A stretch of 64,000 nucleotides of DNA from DASRRB01 sp036732755 (GTDB lineage Bacteria; Planctomycetota; B15-G4; SIAN01). Positions 36,094-43,736 of this stretch are shown here, piece by piece. Under the pieces are notes generated by a model. The model was not told the DNA's origin and did no database searches. It saw only the letters and a program-made list of their open reading frames with translations. Numbering within the stretch: the stretch's first letter is position 1; every line of letters starts with the position of its first letter. Position numbers and translations under genes: made by a program. Where the stretch lies: NCBI GenBank assembly GCA_036732755.1, contig DAINBU010000006.1, positions 1-64,000 on the forward strand. Reading direction: 5' to 3'.

Positions 36094-36273
36094 TCAGTAG
36101 CCGTGGCAGTGGCCGCTGGGCCCGCAGAAGAAGTAGGTACTGCCGCAGTTTTGCGTCCCCTTGCCGCCCTTCGCCGGGGCGATCCGCTCTTCGAGCTTCT
36201 CGATGAGGAAGCGCTTCCGTTTCACGACGTCGTCGGACTTCGGAGCTGGGGCACGGATGTTCTTCGAGGACAT
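36094..36273 (-). CDS. Lanthipeptide-like precursor peptide 1
   Basis: A 59-aa peptide. The N-terminal leader (MSSKNIRAPAPKSDDVV) is followed by KRFLIEKLEERIAP, then AKGGKG, and a C-terminal core GTQNCGSTYFFCGPSGHCHGY with three Cys, three Ser/Thr after the GG and a terminal Tyr. A leader with an F-x-I-E segment (like the class I F-N-L-D box), a Gly-Gly site and a Cys/Ser/Thr-rich core, placed 7 bp upstream of lanC, is what a LanB/LanC substrate should look like. GGGAG lies 8 nt upstream of the ATG. The cleavage site is inferred from the double Gly, not shown. Confidence 0.75.
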   Translation of the reverse strand: MSSKNIRAPAPKSDDVVKRKRFLIEKLEERIAPAKGGKGTQNCGSTYFFCGPSGHCHGY

Positions 36274-36446
36274 GTCGGTTCTCCCTTCGGGTTTCGGGCA
36301 GCGACTCGGCGAGGGAGACGACACTGCCCGCTCCGATCGAAGGTCGATTCGCCGCCGCGGGCCGGAACGGATCACGACGGTCGCGCCGCGGAGCCGTCCT
36401 CACGACTGGAGCGGCCCCTCGCGCGGCGCGACCGTTCTTTCGCGAC

Positions 36447-36623
36447 TCAGTAGGCGCTGCCGCCTCCGCTGAACGACGTGCAGTTGGCGGTCCCGCAGTT
36501 GTTCGTCCCCTTGCCGCCCTTCTTCGGGGCGATCCGCTCCTCGAGCTTCTCGATGCGGAAGCGCTTCGGCTTCACGACGTCGTCGGACTTCGGCGCCGGG
36601 ACACGGACGTTCTTCGCGGACAT
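36447..36623 (-). CDS. Lanthipeptide-like precursor peptide 2
   Basis: A 58-aa peptide. Its first 40 residues match precursor 1 at 34 positions, including KPKRFRIEKLEERIAP and KKGGKGT. The core differs: NNCGTANCTSFSGGGSAY, with two Cys, and Ser/Thr both before and after them, ending in Tyr. All three precursors keep T-[N/Q]-N-C (or TNNC) straight after GGKG, which would allow a conserved first (methyl)lanthionine ring. GGGAG lies 8 nt upstream of the ATG. It sits on the second copy of the tandem duplication, 115 bp downstream of the FAD oxidoreductase gene. Confidence 0.75.
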   Translation of the reverse strand: MSAKNVRVPAPKSDDVVKPKRFRIEKLEERIAPKKGGKGTNNCGTANCTSFSGGGSAY

Positions 36624-36738
36624 GTCAGTTCTCCCTTCGGGTTTCGGGCAGCGACTCGCCAGGGGAGACGCAACCGCCCCGTCCGATCGAACGGCGACGC
36701 GCCGCCGCGGGGCCGCGCCCCCGCGGCCGACCGCGGCG

Positions 36739-37806
36739 TCAGTGCGCGAGCTCCCGCGCCGACCGGAGCCACCCGGCCCACGCCGAATGGGGCACGGCGA
36801 GCCACGGCAGGAAGCCGTTCGCCTCGTCGTGGGCGGCGAGCTCGGTCGCGGCGCGGCAGCTGAGCCCGGCGACGAAGCCGGTGTAGAGCGCCTGCAGGAC
36901 GCCCGAGAGCGGGAAGATCGCGTTGCCGCACGCCCAGATCCCCGCGACGCTCGTGCGCCCCCATGCGTCGGTCACGACGTAGCCGTCGCGGCAGCGGATC
37001 TTCGTCCCGCGCACGAGACGCGCCGCGTTCTGCGGGCGGAGCTTGTAGGTGTTGTAATCGAAGACGACGGCGGCGTAGTCGGCGTGCACGCCCGCCTCGC
37101 CCGAGTTCCAGCGCGAGCGCGCCAGCGCCTGCGTGGAGCGGCGCAGCGCCGCGGCGTGCGAGCCGTCGCCCGCGCCGAGCCGGCGGTCGAGCGCGCCCGC
37201 GCTCCCGTTCCCGCCGTCGTCGAGCGCCGTCTCGATCGCGAGCGCGCGCGTCGCGGCGCGGAAGCGCTCCGCGGTCGCCTCGACCGCCGGATGGCAGCCG
37301 GCGATCAGCAGCCGCTTGCGATGCAGCGTCCCGTCCGCAGCCAGTTGCTCGGCACGTTGAATGAACGCCTGCTGGCCCGGCAGCGTCTCCGCCATGAAGA
37401 TCGCGTTGCGGAAGCGCAGGAAGCGCAGGTGGGAGAAGATGCCGCAGGCGACGACCACCGCCGGCGCGCGGAACGTCCCGCCCGCCGTGTCGACCGCGAA
37501 GCGGCCGCGCTCGCGGCGGATGCGCGTGGCGGCGACGCCGGAGCGCACCTCGACCGGCAGGTCGCGCAGCTGGTCGAGCAGCATCACCTTGAGCTGCCCG
37601 CCCTTGATGATCCAGCCGTTGGTGAGGGTGAGCGTCCCGTACGCGGCGATCCCGCCGGGCCGCACGTGCTCCTCGAGGACGAGCACGCGGCCGAACCGGC
37701 TCGGCGGCGTCGACCACCACGGCGTCCCCTGCGACGCGGTGAGCGCGGCCATGAGGCCCGACGGCCCCGCCCCGATCACGATCACGTCGTGGCTCGACTC
37801 GCCCAT
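36739..37806 (-). CDS. FAD-dependent oxidoreductase, thioredoxin reductase-like, in the RiPP locus
   Basis: A 355-aa protein. HDVIVIGAGPSGLMAALTAS near the N-terminus is the FAD-binding Rossmann motif (GxGxxG), and TSVAGIWACGNAIFPLSGVLQALYTGFVAGLS near the C-terminus is the FAD-contacting 'T..pGiyAaGD' region. A central segment (KRLLIAGCHPAVEATAERF) resembles the second nucleotide-binding site. It lacks the usual C-x-x-C of thioredoxin reductase, so it may use O2 or another acceptor. It lies 11 bp downstream of the kinase-TPR gene and upstream of precursors 2 and 1, so an oxidative or redox step on the peptide is inferred from position only. Confidence 0.7.
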   Translation of the reverse strand: MGESSHDVIVIGAGPSGLMAALTASQGTPWWSTPPSRFGRVLVLEEHVRPGGIAAYGTLTLTNGWIIKGGQLKVMLLDQLRDLPVEVRSGVAATRIRRERGRFAVDTAGGTFRAPAVVVACGIFSHLRFLRFRNAIFMAETLPGQQAFIQRAEQLAADGTLHRKRLLIAGCHPAVEATAERFRAATRALAIETALDDGGNGSAGALDRRLGAGDGSHAAALRRSTQALARSRWNSGEAGVHADYAAVVFDYNTYKLRPQNAARLVRGTKIRCRDGYVVTDAWGRTSVAGIWACGNAIFPLSGVLQALYTGFVAGLSCRAATELAAHDEANGFLPWLAVPHSAWAGWLRSARELAH

Positions 37807-37817
37807 CGGGGGCGCCC

Positions 37818-40800
37818 TCACTTCGGCGGGATCGCTTTCTCGACGTCGACCCACAGCTTCTTCCACGCCTCACGCTCGCCCGCGGGCAGCGCGGCGACCT
37901 CGTCGCGGACGCTCTTGAAGTCGGCGTCCTCCTTCCAATCCGCGAGCTTGTCCACCTTGCCGGCCGCCAGGCGCGCCGCGAGGTCGGCGCGCAGCCACTG
38001 CAGCGCGCGCCCACGCCACGCGGCGGCGTCCGGCGCCCCGCTCGCCGCGGCCAGGACGGCGGTGCACGCGGCGTTGTAGCGGTGCGAGCGGTCGAGGTCG
38101 TTCGCGAGCGACGCGTCGCTCGCGAGCGCCTTCTCGAAGAAGCGCGCCGCTTCGAGGAAGCGCTGCTTCCCGTAGAGGATGAGCGCGTACTCGAGGCGCT
38201 CCCCTTCATTGCCCGGCGCCGCCGCGCCTTTCACCACGTCCTCGAGGCGATCCTCGAACGCGATCTGCTTCTCGACCGTCGCGATCCTCTCGGCCGATTT
38301 CGCCCTCCAGCCCGGTTGCCTCGACCCGAGCTCGTGCCCCGTCTTCAGGTAGGGCAGCGCCTCGCGGTAGCGCTTCTGCATGTGGTAGAGCTGCCCGAGC
38401 AGGTAGTGCGCCTCCGCCATGCCGGGCTCGGCGTCGATCGCCGCTTTGCAGTGCGCCTCGCATTCCGCGTCGTTCTTCCCGTCGCCGTAGAGCGTCATGG
38501 CGAGGTTGCAGTGCGCGGGTGCGTTGCCCGGGTCGATCCGGATCGCGTCGTGATAGGCGGCGAGCACTTGCGCGAGTTCCTTCTTCTCGTCGAGCGCGCT
38601 GCCGAGCGAGTTGTAGGCGAGCGCCAGGGTGGTCGCGTCGTGCCTCTGCCGATCGTCGCGCTGCTCCACGACGACCGGCACCCGGTCCCGCAGGAGATCG
38701 ATTGCGATGTGGAACTCCGCGATGCCGCGGGCGGGCTCGCCCTTGTGGCAGAAGGTGATGCCGAGGTTCAAGTGCGCCTCGGGCTTGTCAGGCTCGAGGT
38801 CGAGCGCCTTGGTCAGCGCCGTGATCGCGGCGTCGGTCCGTCTCGCGTCGTTGTTCGCGCGGCCGAGCTCGGTCCACGCGTCGGCGTAGTCGTCGCGGAC
38901 CCGGACCGCCGCCTCGTACGCCTCGATCTCCCGGGCGCGGTCGCCCTTCATCACGTAGGCGCGTGCCTTCATGCGGAGCGCCTCGGCGAAGTCGGGTTTC
39001 ACCGCCACCGCCGCGTCGAACGCCGCGATCGCGCGGTCCGGATCGCGCAGCGCAAGGAATGACGCGCCGATCTCGTAGTGCGAGTTGGCGAACTGGGGGT
39101 CGATCTTCAGCGCCTCCTGGAACGACGCGATCGCCTCGCGGTGCTTTCTCAACTTGGCGAGCACCTGGCCGAGGGAGTGGCGCCCCCGGGCGTAGTTCGG
39201 CTTGATCCGGATCACTTCCAGGTAGGCGTCGTGCGCCCCTGCGTAGTCGCCTTTGTCGCGCAGCGCGTTCCCGAGCCCGCCCCACAGGTCGGCGTCGTCC
39301 CGCCCGAATTCGAGCGCCGCGCGGCTCGTCTTGATCGCCTCGTCGAGCTCGCCGTGATCGGCGAGCGCGGAGGCGAGGTTGATGTAGGCGTGCTGGAAGC
39401 CGGGCTCGAGCTCGATCGCATGCTCGTACTCGCGGATCGCGTTCTCCCACTCCTTCATCGCGGTGTAGACGCAACCGAGGTTGAAGCGGGCGCGCGCGCT
39501 CTTCGGGGCGAGGCGGATCCCCTCGTTCGCCGCCGCCAGCGACTCCTCGAGCTTGCCCTGGAGCGCCAGCGCGATGGCGAGGTTGCCGTGCGCCTGGGTG
39601 AGCGTCGCCTCGAGCTCGATCGCCTTGCGGTACGCCGCGATCGCGTCGTCGAGGCGCCCCGCCTCCCTCAGCGCGAGGCCGCGGTTCACGTGCGCACGCG
39701 CCGCGCCGGGATCGAGCTCGACGCCGCGGTCGTGCGATCGCACCGCCTCGCCGATCCGGCCGAGCGACACGAAGATCATCCCGCGCGCCGTCCAGGCCCA
39801 CGCGTAGCTCGGGTCGACGGCGATGGCGCGCTCGTAGGCCACGAGCGCCTCCTCGAGCTTGCCCATCCCCGCCAGCACGTCGCCCTTCCCGCAGAAGCAG
39901 TTGGGGAGGTCGGGGTCGAGCTGGCACGCCGTCTCGTACTCGGCCAGCGCGTCCTGCGCCTTGCCCATGTCGGCGAGGACGTTCGCGCGATAGGTGTGGA
40001 AGGGGGCGCTCTTCCCGTCGAGCTCGAGCGCGCGGTCGTGCGCGACGAGCGCTGCGTCGAGGCGGCCGACGTCCTTCAGGACGCAGCCGCGGAAGGAGTA
40101 CGCCTCCGCGAGGTCGGGCTTGGCCGTGCACGCGGCCTCGATCGCCGCGAGCGCGTCGTCGTACTTCTGCTCGTGCCAGAGCATGTGGCCGCGCTGCATG
40201 TGCGCCCAGGCGTCGGACGCCGCCCGAGCGATCCGGCCGTCGAGCAGCGCGATCGCGTCGTCGTAACGCTGCAGCGCGTGCAGGATCGTCACGCGCGTGC
40301 CGATCGACGCGGCGTCGTCGAAGTTGCGCTCGTGGAAGCGCAGCGCCGCCTCGAGCAGGCGCCGGCGCGCCGGCCGCGGGGGCGCGAGGTCGGCCATGCC
40401 GGAGATGCCGATCTCGACCAGGAACTTGTCGACCGCGGAGCGCGCGAGGAGGAGGTTGTCCTTGGCGCGGTCGAGCGCGGCCTGCGTCTGGCGCTGCTCC
40501 TTCCCGACGCGGAAGAGGTCGACGGCGAGCGCGACCAGCCCGAGCAGCAGCACGACGAAGGCGGCGGTCACGAAGCCCTTGTGGCGCCGGACCCACTTCG
40601 ACGCGCGCGCCGCGACGGACGGCCGGCGCGCCAGGATCGGCTGGTCCTTGAGGTAGCGGCCGAGGTCCTCCGCCATCTCGAGCGCGGTCGAGTAGCGCGA
40701 GGAGGGGTCCTTCGACATCGCCTTCAGGACGATCGTCTCGAGGTCGACGGGGAGCGCGTCGTTCCACCGGCGCGGCGCGACCGGCTCCTTCTCCGCGATG

Positions 40801-41735
40801 TCGCGCATCACGGCCTGCGGGTCGTCGCCGGGGAAGGCGTGCTCGAGGGTCAGGAGCTCGTAGAGCGTCACGCCGAGCGAGTAGACGTCGGTGCGGTGGT
40901 CCATCGGCGCCCGCTTCGCGAGCGTCTGCTCCGGGCTCATGTAGCGGTACGTGCCGAGCAGCTCGCCCGTGACCGTGAGGTCGCCGTCGCGGAGCGTGCG
41001 CGCGAGCCCGAAGTCGGTGATCCAGAGCTCGCCCAGCGAATCGACCAGCAGGTTGCCCGGCTTCACGTCGCGGTGGACGACGCCGAGCTGGTGGGCGTGG
41101 TCGAGCGCCTCGGCGGCCTGCATGCCGAGCGCGACGGCCATCCGCACGTAGCCGGGGTCGCGGTTGGAGCCGTGCGACGTGGCCGGCGTCTTCGGCTCGG
41201 TGGCCGGCGCGCGCCCCTTCATTTCGCGGATCACGGCGGCGAGGCTCTGCCCCTCGACGAGCTGCATGGCGTAGTAGTGCACGCCGCGCTCGCAGCCGAC
41301 CGCGAAGACCGGGACGATGTGGGGATGGTGGAGGTGCGCCGCGGCGAGCGCCTCGTTCTTGAAGCGCTGCAGCTGCTTGGGGTCGAGCACGGCCGCGAAT
41401 GGCAGCACCTTGAGCGCGACGCGCCGCCCGAGCGAGACCTGCTCCGCCTCGTAGACGACTGCCATGCCGCCGCGGCCGACCTCGCGCACCAGCCGGAAGT
41501 CGCCGAGGAGCTGGCGCTCGGCGAGCTCGCCCCCCTCCTTCGGAGCGTGCGGCATCTCGCGCGTCGCCCGGTGGATGAACTCGAGCCCGTCGAGGGCGGC
41601 GGCGAGCTCGGCGGCGCACTGCGGATGCTGCGCGAGCAGCTCTTCGCGCGGCGGCGCGCCACCCTGCTCGAGCGCGCGCAGGTAGGCGTCGAGGATCGCG
41701 CCGACGTTGCCGGCGCCCGTGGCGGTATCGCTCAT
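37818..41735 (-). CDS. Ser/Thr protein kinase with transmembrane helix and long TPR array
   Basis: A 1305-aa protein. The kinase domain is at ~78-350: GRGGMAVVYEAE (P-loop), Lys109 in VALKV, HRDVKPGN (221-228), DFG (241-243) and a YRYMSPEQ segment. A transmembrane helix lies at ~388-408, then about 20 TPRs (WAWTARGMIFVSLGRIGEAVRSHDRGVELDPG and similar) from ~470 to ~1150, and a C-terminal helical tail. The extracytoplasmic TPRs probably sense or scaffold a partner, and the kinase signals inside; a PknB-type role is inferred. Its start overlaps the stop of the ECF sigma gene (ATGA), so kinase and sigma factor are coupled, a pairing common in Planctomycetota. Confidence 0.9.
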   Translation of the reverse strand: MSDTATGAGNVGAILDAYLRALEQGGAPPREELLAQHPQCAAELAAALDGLEFIHRATREMPHAPKEGGELAERQLLGDFRLVREVGRGGMAVVYEAEQVSLGRRVALKVLPFAAVLDPKQLQRFKNEALAAAHLHHPHIVPVFAVGCERGVHYYAMQLVEGQSLAAVIREMKGRAPATEPKTPATSHGSNRDPGYVRMAVALGMQAAEALDHAHQLGVVHRDVKPGNLLVDSLGELWITDFGLARTLRDGDLTVTGELLGTYRYMSPEQTLAKRAPMDHRTDVYSLGVTLYELLTLEHAFPGDDPQAVMRDIAEKEPVAPRRWNDALPVDLETIVLKAMSKDPSSRYSTALEMAEDLGRYLKDQPILARRPSVAARASKWVRRHKGFVTAAFVVLLLGLVALAVDLFRVGKEQRQTQAALDRAKDNLLLARSAVDKFLVEIGISGMADLAPPRPARRRLLEAALRFHERNFDDAASIGTRVTILHALQRYDDAIALLDGRIARAASDAWAHMQRGHMLWHEQKYDDALAAIEAACTAKPDLAEAYSFRGCVLKDVGRLDAALVAHDRALELDGKSAPFHTYRANVLADMGKAQDALAEYETACQLDPDLPNCFCGKGDVLAGMGKLEEALVAYERAIAVDPSYAWAWTARGMIFVSLGRIGEAVRSHDRGVELDPGAARAHVNRGLALREAGRLDDAIAAYRKAIELEATLTQAHGNLAIALALQGKLEESLAAANEGIRLAPKSARARFNLGCVYTAMKEWENAIREYEHAIELEPGFQHAYINLASALADHGELDEAIKTSRAALEFGRDDADLWGGLGNALRDKGDYAGAHDAYLEVIRIKPNYARGRHSLGQVLAKLRKHREAIASFQEALKIDPQFANSHYEIGASFLALRDPDRAIAAFDAAVAVKPDFAEALRMKARAYVMKGDRAREIEAYEAAVRVRDDYADAWTELGRANNDARRTDAAITALTKALDLEPDKPEAHLNLGITFCHKGEPARGIAEFHIAIDLLRDRVPVVVEQRDDRQRHDATTLALAYNSLGSALDEKKELAQVLAAYHDAIRIDPGNAPAHCNLAMTLYGDGKNDAECEAHCKAAIDAEPGMAEAHYLLGQLYHMQKRYREALPYLKTGHELGSRQPGWRAKSAERIATVEKQIAFEDRLEDVVKGAAAPGNEGERLEYALILYGKQRFLEAARFFEKALASDASLANDLDRSHRYNAACTAVLAAASGAPDAAAWRGRALQWLRADLAARLAAGKVDKLADWKEDADFKSVRDEVAALPAGEREAWKKLWVDVEKAIPPK

Positions 41736-42382
41736 GGCATCCGCTCCTTCAGGATCCTGCCGACGCGCACGAGCGCCCGCGTCCACAGCATGCGCGCCGC
41801 GTCCGGCGAGCGGCCGGTGAGCGCCGCGATCTCCTTCCACTCGAGCTCGCGCAGGTTGCGGAGCACCAGCACCTCGCGGTCCTCGGGAGCGAGGTCGGCG
41901 AGCGCATCGGCGAGGATCACGCCGCGCTCGCGCCGCTGGGCCGACTGGCTCGGCGACCGTCCCTGCGCCTCCACCAGCTCGCGCAGCATCTGCGACGAGC
42001 GATCGGCCTGCGACTCGAGCGACCGCTCGCGCTCGACGCGGCGCCCCTGCAGCGAGTAGCGCCGCCGCAGGTCGGCGAGGTTGTTCACGAGGATCTGCCG
42101 GATCCACGTGATCCACTCCTGCTCGGTCGTGCCGCGGAACTTCGGGAAGTTCTGGTGCGCCTTGAGCAGCGTCTCCTGCACCAGGTCGGAGGCGTCGGCC
42201 TTGCCCTGGACGTTCCGATCGAGGCTCGTGACGGCGATGAGCCGCAGGTAGTTGCGGTACGCCTTGAGCAGTTCGCCGAGCGCCTCGGAACCGCCCGCGC
42301 GCGCGCGCCGGATGCACTCGGAGACGCTCGCCGACGAGTCGTCGATCACGGCCGATCCGTCCGGGCGTCGGGATCGTGGCAT
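41732..42382 (-). CDS. ECF-type sigma factor paired with the Ser/Thr kinase
   Basis: A 216-aa sigma factor. Region 2 contains GKADASDLVQETLLKAHQNFPKFRGTTEQEWITWIRQILVNNLADLRRRY. Region 4 contains LADLAPEDREVLVLRNLRELEWKEIAALTGRSPDAARMLWTRALVRVGRILKE. This is the sigma-70/ECF layout common next to kinase-TPR genes in planctomycetes. The chosen ATG (42382) lacks an obvious ribosome-binding site; an in-frame GTG at 42349 is possible. It is the first gene of a minus-strand set that leads through the kinase and FAD enzyme to precursors 2 and 1 and lanC, so it may drive the RiPP genes. Confidence 0.82.
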   Translation of the reverse strand: MPRSRRPDGSAVIDDSSASVSECIRRARAGGSEALGELLKAYRNYLRLIAVTSLDRNVQGKADASDLVQETLLKAHQNFPKFRGTTEQEWITWIRQILVNNLADLRRRYSLQGRRVERERSLESQADRSSQMLRELVEAQGRSPSQSAQRRERGVILADALADLAPEDREVLVLRNLRELEWKEIAALTGRSPDAARMLWTRALVRVGRILKERMP

Positions 42383-42527
42383 GAGGATCGGAGCATAGTC
42401 CGGCGCCGCCCCCGCGTCGGGGGTCGGTCGGTCCGCGTCGGCGGCGGCTCGCTCGTCCACATGGGAGAAGGACGATTCCGCCGCGGGCGATCGAACGTTC
42501 CGCGACGCGAACAAAAGGCGGCGTTCG
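42383..42527. promoter_or_regulatory. Divergent control region between the two arms of the RiPP locus
   Basis: This 145-bp gap separates the minus-strand sigma/kinase arm from the plus-strand AKR-like/precursor 3/LanB arm, so both promoters should lie here. It contains a CCCCC...GGGGG inverted repeat around 42411-42427 and a perfect 8-bp palindrome GAACGTTC near 42493-42500. GAAC is also the usual ECF -35 core, but no convincing -10 partner was identified. Confidence 0.3.
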
Positions 42528-43481
42528 ATGCGCCGGCGCGATGGCGTCCTTCTGCCACGACCCGGAGGCGGAACTCCGGGCGTCCGGGGGGTGACCTTGC
42601 AAGCGGACGTCGTCGCGCGGACGAAGCTGCCCCGCCTCGCCGACCGGCTCGCGCTCGGGAGCGGCGGGCTGCGCGTCAGCCCCTGCTGCGTCGGGATGGT
42701 CGAGGACCCGGCGACGATCGCGGCCGCCTTCGACCTCGGCGTGAACTTCTTCTTCGTCAGCTCCGACATGCACTGGCCGCTCTACGAGGCGGCGCGGCGC
42801 GGCCTCGAGCGGCTCCTCGCGCGCGGCGGCGCCGTCCGCGACGAGATCGTCGTCGCCGGCGTCTGCTACCCGACGCAGCCCGAGTTCTGCAGCTTCCCGT
42901 TCCGCGAGCTGGTCGACGCGGTGCCGGGGCTGGGGCGGCTCGACGTGCTGCTCGCGGGCGGCGCCTACGGCTCCGAGGTGGGCACGCGGCTCCCCGTCTA
43001 CGAGCGCCATCGCGAGGAGCGCTTCCTCGGCAACCGCGCGATCGGCGTCACCTTCCACGACCGTGTGGCGGCGGCGACGGCGCTGCAGCGCGGCGGGCTC
43101 GACATCGCCTTCGTCCGCTACAACGCCGACCACGCCGGCGCGCGCGACGACCTCTTCCCGCACGTGCCCGAGCGGCCGCGGCCGCTCCTCTTCAACTTCA
43201 AGAGCACGTCGGGCTTCGTGCCGCCCGTCCGCATGGCGGAGATCGGACTCGTCGCGCCCGACTACTGGCAGCCGGAGGTCACCGACCACTACCGGTTCGC
43301 CTTCACGCGCCCGCAGCTCGACGGCCTGCTCGTCTCGCCGCGCACGCCGCGCGAGGTCGAGGGGATCGCCGCGGCGCTCGCGCGCGGCCCGCTGACCGAC
43401 GAGGAGGAGACCTACCTGATCGACGTCGCCGCGGTGGCCCGCGGCGCTGCCCGAGTCCGACCCGAAGGAGAAACGACATGA
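42528..43481 (+). CDS. Aldo/keto reductase-like protein in the RiPP locus
   Basis: About 317 aa from the ATG at 42528 (GTG 42591 is an alternative). LADRLALGSGGLRVSPCCVGM followed by AAFDLGVNFFFVSSDM matches the N-terminal 'lG.sgl.VSplglG...AldlGiNffDTa' of aldo/keto reductases. The rest is consistent with a TIM barrel (EIVVAGVCYP; IGVTFHDRVAAATALQRGGLDIAFVRYNADHAGA). The catalytic Asp position reads S (VSSDM), so reductase activity is doubtful. Its stop overlaps the ATG of precursor 3 (ATGA), a tight coupling that suggests a direct role with this peptide. Confidence 0.6.
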   Translation: MRRRDGVLLPRPGGGTPGVRGVTLQADVVARTKLPRLADRLALGSGGLRVSPCCVGMVEDPATIAAAFDLGVNFFFVSSDMHWPLYEAARRGLERLLARGGAVRDEIVVAGVCYPTQPEFCSFPFRELVDAVPGLGRLDVLLAGGAYGSEVGTRLPVYERHREERFLGNRAIGVTFHDRVAAATALQRGGLDIAFVRYNADHAGARDDLFPHVPERPRPLLFNFKSTSGFVPPVRMAEIGLVAPDYWQPEVTDHYRFAFTRPQLDGLLVSPRTPREVEGIAAALARGPLTDEEETYLIDVAAVARGAARVRPEGETT

Positions 43482-43669
43482 GCTCGAAGAACGTCCGTCC
43501 CGAGACGAACCGCAAGCCCGATCCCGACGCCGCGACGCCGCGCAAGCGCTTCCGCATCGAGAAGCTCGAGGAGCGCATCGCCCCCAAGAAGGGCGGCAAG
43601 GGGACGAACAACTGCAGTGGCAGCGCCGGAACCAGCAGCGGCACCTTCAGCTGCGGCTCCATCTACTAG
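43478..43669 (+). CDS. Lanthipeptide-like precursor peptide 3
   Basis: A 63-aa peptide: MSSKNVRPETNRKPDPDA, then RKRFRIEKLEERIAP, KKGGKGTNNC, and a core ending SGTFSCGSIY. The leader block from KRFRIEKLEER to GGKGTNNC is the same as in precursor 2. The core has two Cys and eight Ser/Thr and ends in Tyr like the others. CCCGAAGGAGAA precedes the ATG, as in precursors 1 and 2. It overlaps the AKR-like gene by 4 bp and is 67 bp upstream of lanB, so its modification by LanB is the simplest reading. Confidence 0.78.
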   Translation: MSSKNVRPETNRKPDPDAATPRKRFRIEKLEERIAPKKGGKGTNNCSGSAGTSSGTFSCGSIY

Positions 43670-43736
43670 GCCGGAACGGTCGTCGAGACATTTCGATGAC
43701 CCGGGGGCGAAGGCGCCTGAGGGAGGAGAGAGAGTC

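Larger units (their letters stand above)
36017..36722. repeat. Tandem duplication (unit about 353 bp) of precursor gene plus lanC 5' end
   Basis: Unit A (36017-36369) and unit B (36370-~36722) align end to end at an offset of 353 (350 within the coding segments). Each contains the 5' leader with CCCGAAGGGAGAA, a precursor gene with near-identical leader sequence, and a GCGGCCCCTCGCGC segment. In unit A that segment encodes the start of lanC. In unit B the lanC ATG position reads AAG on the coding strand, but the codons after it still spell NGRAARGAA. So a precursor gene plus the beginning of lanC was duplicated, after which the cores diverged. Confidence 0.8.

Noticed and set aside
41736..43289. 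Upstream extension of the kinase-TPR frame over the sigma gene
   Set aside because: The sigma factor is clearly encoded there in another frame, and the kinase start ATG overlaps its stop.
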